A stretch of 64,000 nucleotides of DNA from Tetragenococcus osmophilus (GCF_003795125.1 NZ_CP027783.1:372001-436000), one strand, 5' to 3'; positions 27,555 to 36,077 are shown, numbered from the stretch's first letter. Notes: a model not told the origin generated them from the sequence alone. A program made the numbers and translations.

Positions 27555-28943
27555 TTAGCCTACAAAAGCATTAGCAACTAATACTACTATTAACGCAGTC
27601 CCTGCCCCTACAAATGAAATTACAGTTTTACACATAAATTGATCTTTTATACTTTTTAAACCATACAGGCCATTAAATACCCAAAATCCACTATCGTTAA
27701 AATAGCTAAAAGATACTGCCCCAGCACAAGTTGACATTCCTACAAGTGTAGGATCTAACCCTAGCTGAGATACTAACGGCGCTGTTAAAGTAGCTGCAGT
27801 TACTAAGGCCACTGTCGCGCTTCCTAAAGAAATTCGCATCATTGCAGCAATAATGAATGGGATTAAAATCCCTGGAATATTTAATGAAATGATAGCTTCT
27901 CCTAGTGCATTCCCAATTCCAGCATCTTGAACTACATAACCTAAAGCACCACCAGCTCCTGTAACAAGCATAATCATCCCAGTTGTTTTTATTCCATCTT
28001 CCATAGCAGTCATAAGTTCATCTTTCGTAAATCTTTTCGCAAGTCCATATATAGAAAGAACTAAACCTATGATCAAAGCGATAATTGGATTACCAATGAA
28101 TCCAGTTACGGTAGTTAAAGGGCCTTGTATATTTAAAAAATTCATTACAGTATCAGAAAGAATAAAAATAATTGGAACTATTATTGGTGCAAAAGACATC
28201 ATCGTATTAGGCAAGTTTTTTTCTTCCATCATTTGGTTAATATTATCAATAGACTTAATATATTCTTCCTTATAATCTTTACGTATATACTCTGTTCCAT
28301 CCTCATTAGGCACTTGATAGATTTTTTTACCTACCCAAATACAATAGATCGTTGAAGCAATAATTGTTGGTATCGTTAGAGCTATTCCCGTAATAATCAT
28401 AATTCCAAGATCAATATTTAATATCCCAGCTACGGTTAGAGGCCCCGGAGTAGGTGGAACAAACACATGTGTTAATTGAAGACCAGTAGCAAGAGCTAAA
28501 CCAAGCCCCACCACGCTTTTCCCAGTAGTCCTTGAAAGAGACTTAGCTAGCGGGGTTAAAATAACTAGTCCAGAGTCTGAAAAAACTGGAATAGCAACTA
28601 TATATCCTGCGAAACTTAACGCCCATTCTTCTTTTCCCTGGCCAATCAATTTAATGATTGAAAAGGCCATCCTCTCAGCTGCTCCGGATTTTTCTAAAAC
28701 TGCTCCCATCATGACGCCTAACCCGATAATAATACCGGTACTTCCAAGAGTATTTCCGAAGCCTTCAGTTATAGACTCCATTACATTTTCAAAAGGCAGT
28801 CCTCCGATTAATCCTGTAACAATAGAGGCAATTAATAATGCTACAAATGTATGAATACGTGTTTTCATTGCTAGAAATATCAAAGTTGCTATACCAACTA
28901 ATAAACCAACCAATAGTTGCGTGCTACTAACTGTTGCTTCCAT
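27555..28943 (-). CDS. GntP-family permease, probable glucarate/galactarate uptake
   Basis: This 462-residue membrane protein has about 12-14 hydrophobic segments. It carries GntP-family signatures: GFGNTLGSTGIIIGLGVMMGAVLEKSGAA, GIPVFSDSGLVILTPLAKS-like VAIPVFSDSGLVILTPLAKSL, THVFVPPTPGPLTVAGIL and SLGSATVALVTAATLTAPL. Members are proton symporters for gluconate and related sugar acids. It is the first structural gene of the glucarate island, so a sugar diacid is the likely substrate. AGGAG lies before the ATG. The 280-bp leader contains a cre-like site, and a terminator-type leader element lies further upstream. Confidence 0.87.
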   Translation of the reverse strand: MEATVSSTQLLVGLLVGIATLIFLAMKTRIHTFVALLIASIVTGLIGGLPFENVMESITEGFGNTLGSTGIIIGLGVMMGAVLEKSGAAERMAFSIIKLIGQGKEEWALSFAGYIVAIPVFSDSGLVILTPLAKSLSRTTGKSVVGLGLALATGLQLTHVFVPPTPGPLTVAGILNIDLGIMIITGIALTIPTIIASTIYCIWVGKKIYQVPNEDGTEYIRKDYKEEYIKSIDNINQMMEEKNLPNTMMSFAPIIVPIIFILSDTVMNFLNIQGPLTTVTGFIGNPIIALIIGLVLSIYGLAKRFTKDELMTAMEDGIKTTGMIMLVTGAGGALGYVVQDAGIGNALGEAIISLNIPGILIPFIIAAMMRISLGSATVALVTAATLTAPLVSQLGLDPTLVGMSTCAGAVSFSYFNDSGFWVFNGLYGLKSIKDQFMCKTVISFVGAGTALIVVLVANAFVG

Positions 28944-29083
28944 TAATCCCTACCACTCCTTTATATAATTTTTTACTCAATCTCCTCTACAAACATTGCT
29001 CACCATTGATCATTTCTGTTGAAATTCATTTAGTCTCTTAACAATCAATAGCAAGCATTTTATAAATAGTTTAATATCAACAA

Positions 29084-29097
29084 ATTTAGCGCTTTCG
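29084..29097 (-). promoter_or_regulatory. cre-like site upstream of the GntP permease
   Basis: On the minus strand CGAAAGCGCTAAAT has the central AAGCGCT core of CcpA sites but departs from the consensus at the outer positions. It lies about 140 bp before the permease start, downstream of the leader terminator. Confidence 0.4.
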
Positions 29098-29220
29098 TAA
29101 AATTACAAAGCAAATATAAACTATGAAAAAGTTTCTGTAACTAACCGCTTTTCACTTAAACTAATTACTTAGCCTACTTACAAAACCAACGCTATTATCC
29201 TTTAATTAAAAATAACCAAA

Positions 29221-29289
29221 TAAAAAACCCAATTTTTCCCCACTAAAGTTGGAAAAAATTGGGTTAAGCCTTCTATCTAGTTACCCCCC
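29221..29289 (-). promoter_or_regulatory. leader attenuator A (RAT-like element plus terminator)
   Basis: Read on the minus strand, GGGGGGTAACT-AGATAGA-AGGCTTAACC (29289-29262) runs into a terminator: CCCAATTTTTTCC pairs with GGGGAAAAATTGGG, followed by six T. The closest relative in the window is leader B at 51391-51465, which shares AGGCTTAACCCAA, TAGT-GG in the loop and the same stem. The layout (conserved block whose 3' end is the 5' arm of a terminator) is that of BglG/LicT antiterminator targets, but the sequence diverges from the known consensus. A different protein or ligand may act here. Confidence 0.55.
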
Positions 29290-29482
29290 TTATTCGTTTT
29301 TAAATAGTTCAATTAGAACCTTTACTCATCAATAATGGTTATTTTTAATAAGAAATAAAGCCGTTTTTTCATTAGTTACTATCTTTTTTTTATTACTTTT
29401 CTCTACAATTAACGATCTACGGCGAACAAATCTGCTATAAATTCCAATTGTGAAAAAATTAATAATTATATGAAAAAGCGTA

Positions 29483-29504
29483 TTGATATAGATATCTATA
29501 TCAA
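29483..29504. promoter_or_regulatory. 22-bp perfect palindromic operator before mini-XRE gene 1
   Basis: TTGATATAGAT is followed directly by its exact reverse complement. A -10 box TATAAT lies at 29524-29529, so the palindrome covers the -35 region. The same half-site occurs before the second mini-XRE gene. Autoregulation is inferred. Confidence 0.65.
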
Positions 29505-29564
29505 ATCTAAAATTATTATATACTATAATAATTTTAAATGCAACTAGCGAAAGGGCTTATTTTG

Positions 29565-29792
29565 ATGAAAACAAAAAGAATTGTGGTTCATATATTAGAA
29601 CTAATTGAACAAGAAAATATAAGCTTGCGGGAATTAGGTAGACAAGCAGATATCCAAATTTCTGCGTTAAGCCCACTTGCTAGTGGGAAAAAGCAACGAA
29701 TAGACCTGGGACATCTTAAAAGAATCGCCGAGGCCTTAGACATTGATGACATGAATAAAATCATCTCCATTGAAGACGAAGAAGACGTATAG
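29565..29792 (+). CDS. mini-XRE helix-turn-helix regulator 1
   Basis: This 75-residue protein is little more than an XRE/Cro-type helix-turn-helix: ISLRELGRQADIQISALSPL, then SGKKQRIDLGHLKRIAEALDIDDMNKIISIE. An upstream ATG at 29538 lacks a ribosome binding site; the ATG at 29565 has AAAGGG 9 bases before it and gives MKTKRIVVHILELIEQEN. It is paralogous to the next gene: both end in IDLGHL-RIAEAL--DMN-IISIE. A palindromic operator overlaps its promoter. Such small proteins often act as autoregulated partners in a two-gene switch. Being beside the glucarate island and aldA, it may regulate them, but this is only a position-based guess. Confidence 0.78.
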   Translation: MKTKRIVVHILELIEQENISLRELGRQADIQISALSPLASGKKQRIDLGHLKRIAEALDIDDMNKIISIEDEEDV

Positions 29793-29813
29793 AAAAAACT
29801 ATACGTCTTCTTA
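29781..29813 (+). terminator. terminator overlapping the stop of mini-XRE gene 1
   Basis: GAAGACGTATAG at 29781-29792, loop AAAAAA, CTATACGTCTTC at 29799-29810, then TTATTT. A perfect 12-bp stem that begins inside the coding region and includes the stop codon. Confidence 0.75.
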
Positions 29814-29821
29814 TTTCATTT

Positions 29822-29842
29822 TTGATATAGATACGTATAACA
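29822..29842. promoter_or_regulatory. second copy of the mini-XRE half-site
   Basis: TTGATATAGAT, identical to the half-site at 29483, is followed by ACGTATAACA, an imperfect inverted partner. It lies about 60 bp before the second mini-XRE gene start, in its presumed promoter. Confidence 0.55.
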
Positions 29843-29904
29843 CTTTTGAACAATAACTATACTATGCTTTTGGTAGCCTAATAAATGATGGAAGGAAGAC
29901 TGCT

Positions 29905-30159
29905 ATGAAAGCTGGATACCAACCTAAAAAGATTGTTCTTCACATAGATAAACTTGCTAGGGAAAACTATGATTCGCTAAGAGATATGGGGATAGACACA
30001 GACATTCAAATTTCTTCACTAAGCCATTTAGCTAGAAATGACCGAAAACGTATTGACCTTGGTCACCTTCAAAGAATTGCAGAAGCTTTAAACCTTACCG
30101 ATATGAACGAAATTATCTCAATTGAAAATGATGATTCTTATAAAGATGATGAAATTTAA
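29905..30159 (+). CDS. mini-XRE helix-turn-helix regulator 2
   Basis: This 84-residue protein is a paralog of the preceding gene, with SLRDMGIDTDIQISSLSHLA, DRKRIDLGHLQRIAEALNL and TDMNEIISIEND. It carries an extra acidic tail (SYKDDEI). GGAAGG lies 7 bases before the ATG. Separate terminators after each gene and an operator-like sequence before each suggest that the two are transcribed independently but controlled by the same protein or by each other. Recognition-helix residues differ little (IQISALSPLA against IQISSLSHLA), so shared operator binding is plausible. Confidence 0.78.
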   Translation: MKAGYQPKKIVLHIDKLARENYDSLRDMGIDTDIQISSLSHLARNDRKRIDLGHLQRIAEALNLTDMNEIISIENDDSYKDDEI

Positions 30160-30168
30160 AGCAAAAAA

Positions 30169-30201
30169 AAGTGTCTGCCAAGTTATAGCAGACACTTTTT
30201 T
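30169..30201 (+). terminator. terminator after mini-XRE gene 2
   Basis: AAGTGTCTGC pairs with GCAGACACTT, followed by a T-tract; an A-tract on the other side makes it usable by the converging aldA-like gene as well. Confidence 0.8.
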
Positions 30202-30287
30202 ACTGATCTCTTTACTTCTCTAATCCTAAACCTTTTAAAGTAACACGTCTTAACTTAATAGGACGGTTTCCTCTTAACCAGCGATTA

Positions 30288-31711
30288 TTATTCATAACGT
30301 AGATAGCTAACCGTAGTATTCAAATATTCTTCAAATCCGTGCTGACCATCTGCGCCTCCAAGACCGGATTGTCTCCAACCAGCATGGAAGCCCGTCATTG
30401 CTTCTTCGGCTTCACAATTAATATAGACTTCACCAATATTTAATTGATTTGTAAGTTCCATAGCTTCTTTCATATCTTCAGTGTAAGCAAATGACGAAAG
30501 GCCATATGGTGAATCGTTTGCTTTAGTAATTGCTTCATCCAGCGTATTAAATTGAACTATAGGCAATACAGGCCCAAAAATTTCTTCGTTCATGACACTA
30601 GAACCTTCATTAACATTTACAATAACTGTTGGTTCATAATAGTTCCCATCACTTTCGATAATGTGACCACCAGTAAGTACTTTTGCTCCTTTAGATACTG
30701 CGTCTTGTACTTTTTGATCGATTGACTCTAATTGTTTCCGGTTAATAATTGGTCCTATGTCAGTATTTGGAAGTGTTGGATCGCCTATATCAACTTGGCT
30801 CATCTTATCTGTTACTTTTTTGACAAATTCATCGTAAACATCTGATTGGACATAGATTCTTTCTGGACAAGTACATACCTGGCCGCTATTTTTTATACGA
30901 GCCATCACAATATATTTCACAGCTTTATCTATATCCGCATGATTGGTCACAATAGCAGGAGCATTCCCTCCTAGTTCAAGATTGACCTTTTTCACATTTG
31001 CTGTAGAAGCTTCCATAACTGACTTTCCGGCACCAGTACTTCCTGTCAATGAAATCATATCAATACGCTTGTCTTTAGCTAACATATTACCAACTTCAGA
31101 GCCTCGACCAGTAATAATTTGTACCAAACCAGCTGGAATATCTGTATTTTGAATCAATTCAGCGATTTTAAAAGTTCCAAATGGCGTTTCACCACTAGGT
31201 TTAACCACAATCGAACAACCAGTGATTAAAGCAGGAATCATCTTACGCATCAAAACAAAAATGGGAGCATTCCACGGAACAATACCAGCGGTAACGCCTA
31301 TAGGTTTTTTGACTAATAGAATCGTTTCGTGATCCACTTGGTTTTGTATTACCTCACCTTTATCTTTCTGCGCTAAGGATGCCATGTACTTAATATAACT
31401 GATAGAACCCTCAATTTCACCTAAAGCGTCAGAATAAACTTTTCCTTGTTCTTGTTGATAAATTTTCGCAATTTCTTCTTTGTTATTATCTAGTTGTTCA
31501 GCTAGTTGCAAAACAATATTAGCTCTTTCAGGACGGTTCACATTTGTCCAGGATTTTTGTGCTTTTATCGATCCTTCCACAGCTTGTTGGACATCTTCTT
31601 CGTTCCCTCTTGCAACTGTTCCAATAGAATTATTATTAGCTGGGTTAAAACTTCAATGGTTCTATCTGAGTGACTATTGACAAAACTACCGTTAATAAAT
31701 TGTTTTCCCAT
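30288..31711 (-). pseudogene. aldA: frameshifted aldehyde dehydrogenase (AldA-like)
   Basis: The gene starts at an ATG at 31711 with AGGAGGG (MGKQFINGSFVNSHSDRTIEVL). A one-base loss in the run GTTTTAACCC at about 31644-31650 shifts the frame; adding one A restores NPANNNSIGTVARGNEEDVQ, which joins the 430-residue downstream frame. The protein would be about 474 residues and closely resembles E. coli AldA (lactaldehyde/glycolaldehyde dehydrogenase): GVTAGIVPWNAPIFVL, LELGGNAPAIV (catalytic Glu), SGQVCTCPERIYV (catalytic Cys) and the C-terminal GFHAGWRQSGLGGADGQHG. A sequencing error or phase variation in the A-run are alternatives to a true null allele. The oxidised product might have been glycolate, lactate or a keto-diacid. 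Confidence 0.85.
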
Positions 31712-31917
31712 AAATGAACCCTCCTGAAATGATTGGCTATAATTCATTACCTATTTCAAACCTAAAAGATTGCAGTTTAGTTGTCAAACAAAACACAAAT
31801 CGCTTGTTAGCTTACAGAAAGAGACGCTACAATTAAAAGATCTAGTATTATACTAAAAGACATTCAAGATGGCTTCTACAACGACTCTTCCGTGTTCTTC
31901 ATCTTCTCACAGTAAGA

Positions 31918-31961
31918 ATCCCCTTATCTAGAACACAGAGAAGAGTTCTAGATAAGGGGAT
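31918..31961. terminator. 17-bp perfect hairpin between aldA and the ABC operon
   Basis: ATCCCCTTATCTAGAAC pairs perfectly with its complement around a 10-base loop (31935-31944). It lies just after the ABC permease stop on the minus strand; the flanking U-tract is poor, so it may stabilise the mRNA end as well as terminate. Confidence 0.6.
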
Positions 31962-31986
31962 ATAGCAAAACTTTAATTTTCTTCTA

Positions 31987-33426
31987 TTAAAGCGGCAAAT
32001 CTTTACGAGTAAAGATAAATCCACTAATTGTATATAGCACAATTGGTATAACAGCCAATACACCCATTTGTATTAAGAAGTCACCATCTGCGATGATTTC
32101 ACCAGTATTATACAAGGTTGTTATTGTGATATATTTTAAGTCTTCTAAGTTATCATTTTGTTCAATCACTATGCTTACGATATAAAATGCTAGTGGCAAT
32201 CCACCACCAAGAGCCATCGCCGTATTTGTCCGATTGAATAATGTACTAGCAAAGAAGGAAATACTTCCCATAGCTAAGGTCAATAGACAAGAACCTAAGA
32301 TCAACCAACCAAATGTTTCAAGATCAAATTCAGTACCTTCATCGGAATCAATTGCAGAACTTACCATTGATTCATCAATCATCTCGGACAATTGGTCTTC
32401 TGGAACGTCGGTTGCTTCAGATGCTGCTTCTAAAGCACTGTCGTTTTTCATTAGATTCATATTGTCATCTACTGTAGCAGAGCTTACATCTAATTCATTT
32501 TCAGTGACCTCTTTAGCTGTTGTTAAAACAGCTGACGGATTGGTTTGTTCATCGTCGTTCTCTTCGTCTTCATTTTCTTGTTCATCAACTAAGTCATTCA
32601 CATAATCACGATATTCATTCACGTTCATGCCTAACGGCTTACCGCCTTCTTCCAAGGCATCGCTATCGTCTAAAATCATACCTGGGTCATCTGCTAATTC
32701 GTCTGTGGTAATTTCGATGTCGTCTCTATCCATATCATCGTCATCATCGTATTCATCGCGACGGCTATCGGTAATTTCATCAGAAGCTTTATCCAAACTA
32801 TCACGTTTCATCGCTTCATCTAGATATTTTTCATAAGCAGTGGTATCCATGCCTCGTGCATCAGCACCAGCTTGTAGGGCGTAATCATCGTCTTCGATCA
32901 TGTAAAGGTTATCGCGCACATAAGAAGGATCGCGATCAAGCGAAGCCGCTGCTTCTTCCACATCTTCTGTAATGGCATTACCTGAAAGATTGTTATGGAC
33001 AATTTCGGTTACGCCCATACCAACGCCTGCTGTAATAGCAAACATTAAAATAATGGAACCAATCATATAAACCATTTTGGTAAAAATAACCGTTCCTCTT
33101 TTAATCGGTGTGGATAAGGTATAAGCCATTGAGCCACTATCCACTTCGCTTACGACCAAATTATTGGCACAAAACACGCCATAGATTAAACCAAGTAAAA
33201 TGGCAACCATCTTAAAGAACATTTCTAAGGTTCCCATTAAAGTTCCCAGATCAGAAACTTGATCACCAAAAGACGTATCTTCTGCTGCACTGACAATTTG
33301 TCCGATATCATCAGCATCAAAACTTACAATAAAAATCGTAATCAGTAAGCTTAAAACAATCGTGATAACTAGCCATAATGGCCCATTACTACGTACACTC
33401 TGTTTAAAAATCGGTTTACTAAACAT
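31987..33426 (-). CDS. ABC transporter permease with large acidic repeat loop
   Basis: This 479-residue permease has about three N-terminal hydrophobic segments (near 16-36, 72-90, 118-142) and three C-terminal ones (near 372-396, 402-420, 450-472). They are separated by a loop of about 225 residues (145-370) extremely rich in Asp and Glu (for example EYDDDDDMDRDDIE). The loop contains three related repeats centred on YALQAGADARGMDTTAY (182-198), DALEEGGKPLGMNVNEY (256-272) and SALEAASEATDVPEDQL (330-346). With a cytoplasmic N-terminus and three preceding helices the loop would be outside. Motif DSGSMAYTLSTPIKR is typical of ABC-2-type permeases. It is the third gene of an exporter operon with two ATPases. 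The substrate is unknown. Confidence 0.85.
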   Translation of the reverse strand: MFSKPIFKQSVRSNGPLWLVITIVLSLLITIFIVSFDADDIGQIVSAAEDTSFGDQVSDLGTLMGTLEMFFKMVAILLGLIYGVFCANNLVVSEVDSGSMAYTLSTPIKRGTVIFTKMVYMIGSIILMFAITAGVGMGVTEIVHNNLSGNAITEDVEEAAASLDRDPSYVRDNLYMIEDDDYALQAGADARGMDTTAYEKYLDEAMKRDSLDKASDEITDSRRDEYDDDDDMDRDDIEITTDELADDPGMILDDSDALEEGGKPLGMNVNEYRDYVNDLVDEQENEDEENDDEQTNPSAVLTTAKEVTENELDVSSATVDDNMNLMKNDSALEAASEATDVPEDQLSEMIDESMVSSAIDSDEGTEFDLETFGWLILGSCLLTLAMGSISFFASTLFNRTNTAMALGGGLPLAFYIVSIVIEQNDNLEDLKYITITTLYNTGEIIADGDFLIQMGVLAVIPIVLYTISGFIFTRKDLPL

Positions 33427-34321
33427 TGGTTACTTCCTCCTTGAATACATTGGTAAAGTAATCTTCAAAATTCGTTTTAATTTCTTTGAAGAATAGAATA
33501 TCGTAATGCTGAAGATCATCCATCAAACGATTGATATCTTTATCGTTGATATGAACTTTCACTTGCAGATCGTCCTCATTTACATCAGCCAATTCATAAT
33601 CCAACGCTTGAAATTGTTGTAGACTTTCGCGAGTCTTAAATTCTAATTTATAAGTTTTATTCTTATTATGCAGTAAGTCTTCCATAACTAGCTGATCAAT
33701 AATTCGTCCGTCCTTAATCATTGCTACACGATCACAAGTTTGTTCGATTTCTTCAAAAATATGACTAAATAAAAAGATGGTATGACCCATTTCTTTTTCT
33801 TCTTTGATCAAGTCAATAAACACATCGCGCATTAAAGGATCCAAACCAGTTGAAGGTTCATCTAAAATCAACACATCAGAATCCAAGGAAAACGCCGCAG
33901 CCAAAGCTGTTTTTTGCTTCATTCCTTTACTCATTGTCTTTAGTCCAGCAGTATAATCTAATTGCAGCCTTTCACAAATTTCTTTACAACGTTCCCAGCT
34001 GCCACGGCCTGCTTTTTCTAGCTGCCGTTTCAAAAAAGTCTCCCCAGTTTTATCCGCAGGAAAGTTAATTTCTCCAGGAACATAGCTGACAAATCGTTTG
34101 ATCTGGGCACTACTTTTTTGACAATCCATTCCATTGATAGAAGCTCTACCACTATCAGGTTTAATAAAACCCATTAATTGGCGAATCGTTGTCGTCTTGC
34201 CGGCGCCATTGATACCCACAAGTCCGAAAGTTTCTCCTTGTTCAATAGAAAGAGAAATATCAAATACCCCTCTGTTCTGTCCGTAATCTTTGGTTAAGTT
34301 CTCTAAATCAATGTAACCCAT
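33419..34321 (-). CDS. ABC transporter ATP-binding protein 2
   Basis: This 300-residue ATPase has Walker A GINGAGKTTTIRQLMGF, signature MSKGMKQKTALAAAF (degenerate, KGMKQ in place of SGGQ), Walker B VLILDEPSTGLDPL and the H-loop LFSHIFEEIE. It is followed by a C-terminal domain of about 80 residues. It overlaps the permease gene by 8 bp and the first ATPase gene by 14 bp. The two ATPases are about 40% alike by eye and probably form a heterodimer with the permease as a drug, peptide or lipid exporter of the ABC-2 class. Confidence 0.9.
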   Translation of the reverse strand: MGYIDLENLTKDYGQNRGVFDISLSIEQGETFGLVGINGAGKTTTIRQLMGFIKPDSGRASINGMDCQKSSAQIKRFVSYVPGEINFPADKTGETFLKRQLEKAGRGSWERCKEICERLQLDYTAGLKTMSKGMKQKTALAAAFSLDSDVLILDEPSTGLDPLMRDVFIDLIKEEKEMGHTIFLFSHIFEEIEQTCDRVAMIKDGRIIDQLVMEDLLHNKNKTYKLEFKTRESLQQFQALDYELADVNEDDLQVKVHINDKDINRLMDDLQHYDILFFKEIKTNFEDYFTNVFKEEVTNV

Positions 34322-35246
34322 GACTTAACACCTCTTCTCCTGAACCAATACTTTTATTAGTATCATAAAAGTTCATAAAGTAATCTTCTAATGAGAACTT
34401 CACTTCCGTTAGAAAATTCAATTGATATTGGCTCAAATCACTAAATAAGTGGACGATATTTTCGTCGTGAATTTCAATTTTCACTTGATTTTGACTTGGT
34501 CGCTTCACAGCTACATTTAATGGGGTGTTTTCTACAAAACGTTCATATTCATTTTCATCCGCAAATTCGACTTTGTACATTTTGTTTTCATTTTTTCGAA
34601 TATCGTCAGCTACGACGGTAGAAACAATTTCACCTTCTTTAATAATCGCAATACGATCACAAGTCGCATCCACTTCACTGAAAATATGACTAGATAAAAG
34701 GATCGTTTTGCCTGCCTCTTTTTCATTTAAAAGAAACTCGATGAAACGTTCTTGCATGACTGGATCTAACCCACTGGTCGGCTCATCTAAAATCAAGATA
34801 TCCGGATCATGCATAAAAGCTGTAACGATCGCTACTTTGCGTCGTGTACCTAAACTCATATTATCTAATTTTGGTGACGTTTCTAGTTCAAACATTTCAA
34901 TTAATTCATTGGTTTTCGACATATCGGTAATTTTACGTTCTTGTGCCATAAAATCAATAAAATTCGCCGCTGTCATGTTCTTAGGAAATGCCAATTCGCC
35001 TGGTAAATACCCAACTTCGCGTTTAATTGCGCCCGCATTTTTCCAACAATCTTTATTTGCGACTCTGAGCGTTCCTGATTGGGCTTTAGAAAACCCCATA
35101 ATGTGACGAATTGTTGTTGTTTTTCCAGCTCCATTTGGACCTAAAAAGCCAAAAACTTCGCCTTGTCCAACCTCAAAAGATACATCAAACACGCCACGGT
35201 GAGAACCATAATCTTTTGTTAGTTGTTCGATTTCAATCACTGACAT
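34308..35246 (-). CDS. ABC transporter ATP-binding protein 1
   Basis: This 312-residue ATPase has Walker A GPNGAGKTTTIRHIMGF, signature MSLGTRRKVAIVTAF, Walker B ILILDEPTSGLDPVM and the H-loop LLSSHIFSEVD. GAGGAGC lies before the ATG at 35246. It is the first gene of the operon and faces the TetR-type regulator across a 183-bp divergent promoter region that contains a 6-6-6 inverted repeat. The C-terminal extension (residues 225-312) resembles that of ATPase 2 (VKIEIHDENIVHLFSDLSQY against VKVHINDKDINRLMDDLQHY). Confidence 0.9.
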   Translation of the reverse strand: MSVIEIEQLTKDYGSHRGVFDVSFEVGQGEVFGFLGPNGAGKTTTIRHIMGFSKAQSGTLRVANKDCWKNAGAIKREVGYLPGELAFPKNMTAANFIDFMAQERKITDMSKTNELIEMFELETSPKLDNMSLGTRRKVAIVTAFMHDPDILILDEPTSGLDPVMQERFIEFLLNEKEAGKTILLSSHIFSEVDATCDRIAIIKEGEIVSTVVADDIRKNENKMYKVEFADENEYERFVENTPLNVAVKRPSQNQVKIEIHDENIVHLFSDLSQYQLNFLTEVKFSLEDYFMNFYDTNKSIGSGEEVLSHGLH

Positions 35247-35271
35247 ATCTTTTCGCTCCTCATTTACAAAA

Positions 35272-35289
35272 GTATGTTAAATGACATAC
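35272..35289. promoter_or_regulatory. inverted repeat between the ABC operon and tetR (candidate operator)
   Basis: GTATGT, six bases, then ACATAC: a perfect inverted repeat 25 bp upstream of the ABC operon start codon. A related TACATATGTTCA lies at about 35310-35322. TetR-type dimers bind such sites. Confidence 0.55.
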
Positions 35290-35429
35290 GATTGTTTATT
35301 TACATATGTTCATTTATTGATTATAATAAAATCGTTGAAAATTACAACGAACAACTTCACTTAATATGAAACTTAAATAACATATCCCGCGAAATTGTTT
35401 ATTAAAATTTTAAGAAAGGAATATCTTTC

Positions 35430-36008
35430 ATGGAAAACTCATTGGATTTACGTATTCAAAAAACTTATGAAGCATTGATTAATGCCCTATTAGAATTACT
35501 TACCGAAAAAACGCTCGATAAATTAACCGTCAATGAATTATGTGAAAAAGCTAGAATTCGTCGTCCTACCTTTTACAAGCACTTTAATGATAAATACGAT
35601 TTTTTCAATTTTACTGTGAAATCATTACAAGAACACTACATAGCTAAAGTCGAAGAAGAAACCGATGATAAGCATCCTGTCCGTTATTTCACGACACTAT
35701 TTCAAACGATGCTTGACGCAATCGATGAGTATCAAAAAGTTCTTTTGCCTTTACAAATTGACAACACCAGCTTTTTTATCTTTGAAACAGCAGACGAGCA
35801 GCTAAACCAACAATTAGAAAAACAGTTGCGCCACTTCTATGATATGGGCTATCAACTACCTACTAATGTTGATTTTAGCCTGCAAGTTTTATTAGGTGCT
35901 TTTAGACAAGCAAATTTTTGGTGGTTAAAGAACCAAAAAACAGTTTCCAAAAAAAATGCGACAGATGAAATGAAGAAAATTTTACAGTGGTTTTTTGGAA
36001 TGGAATAA
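35430..36008 (+). CDS. TetR-family regulator of the ABC exporter
   Basis: This 192-residue protein has an N-terminal TetR helix-turn-helix: RIQKTYEALINALLELLTEK, LTVNELCEKARIRRPTFYKHF (recognition helix RRPTFYKHF) and DKYDFF. The C-terminal ligand-binding region is all-helical without an assignable ligand. AAAGGA precedes the ATG. It is divergent from the two-ATPase exporter operon, the classic layout for a repressor induced by the exported compound or a membrane stress. A GC-rich hairpin follows the gene. Confidence 0.87.
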   Translation: MENSLDLRIQKTYEALINALLELLTEKTLDKLTVNELCEKARIRRPTFYKHFNDKYDFFNFTVKSLQEHYIAKVEEETDDKHPVRYFTTLFQTMLDAIDEYQKVLLPLQIDNTSFFIFETADEQLNQQLEKQLRHFYDMGYQLPTNVDFSLQVLLGAFRQANFWWLKNQKTVSKKNATDEMKKILQWFFGME

Positions 36009-36040
36009 TCAAACACATTTTTCTATGAAAAATAAAAAGA

Positions 36041-36063
36041 CCCGCCAGCGGGTAACTGGCGGG
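36041..36063 (+). terminator. GC-rich hairpin after tetR, before a small ORF
   Basis: CCCGCCAG, loop CGGGTAA, CTGGCGGG. There is no U-tract; instead AAAGGAG and a small open frame follow at once. It may be a terminator, an mRNA stabiliser, or a structure placing the ribosome binding site of the small ORF. Confidence 0.5.
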
Positions 36064-36077
36064 AAAGGAGTTAAAAA

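Noticed and set aside
31565-31747. Separate 60-residue gene upstream of aldA
   Set aside because: Its first part is the true N-terminus of the aldehyde dehydrogenase and its second part is out-of-frame sequence after a one-base deletion.
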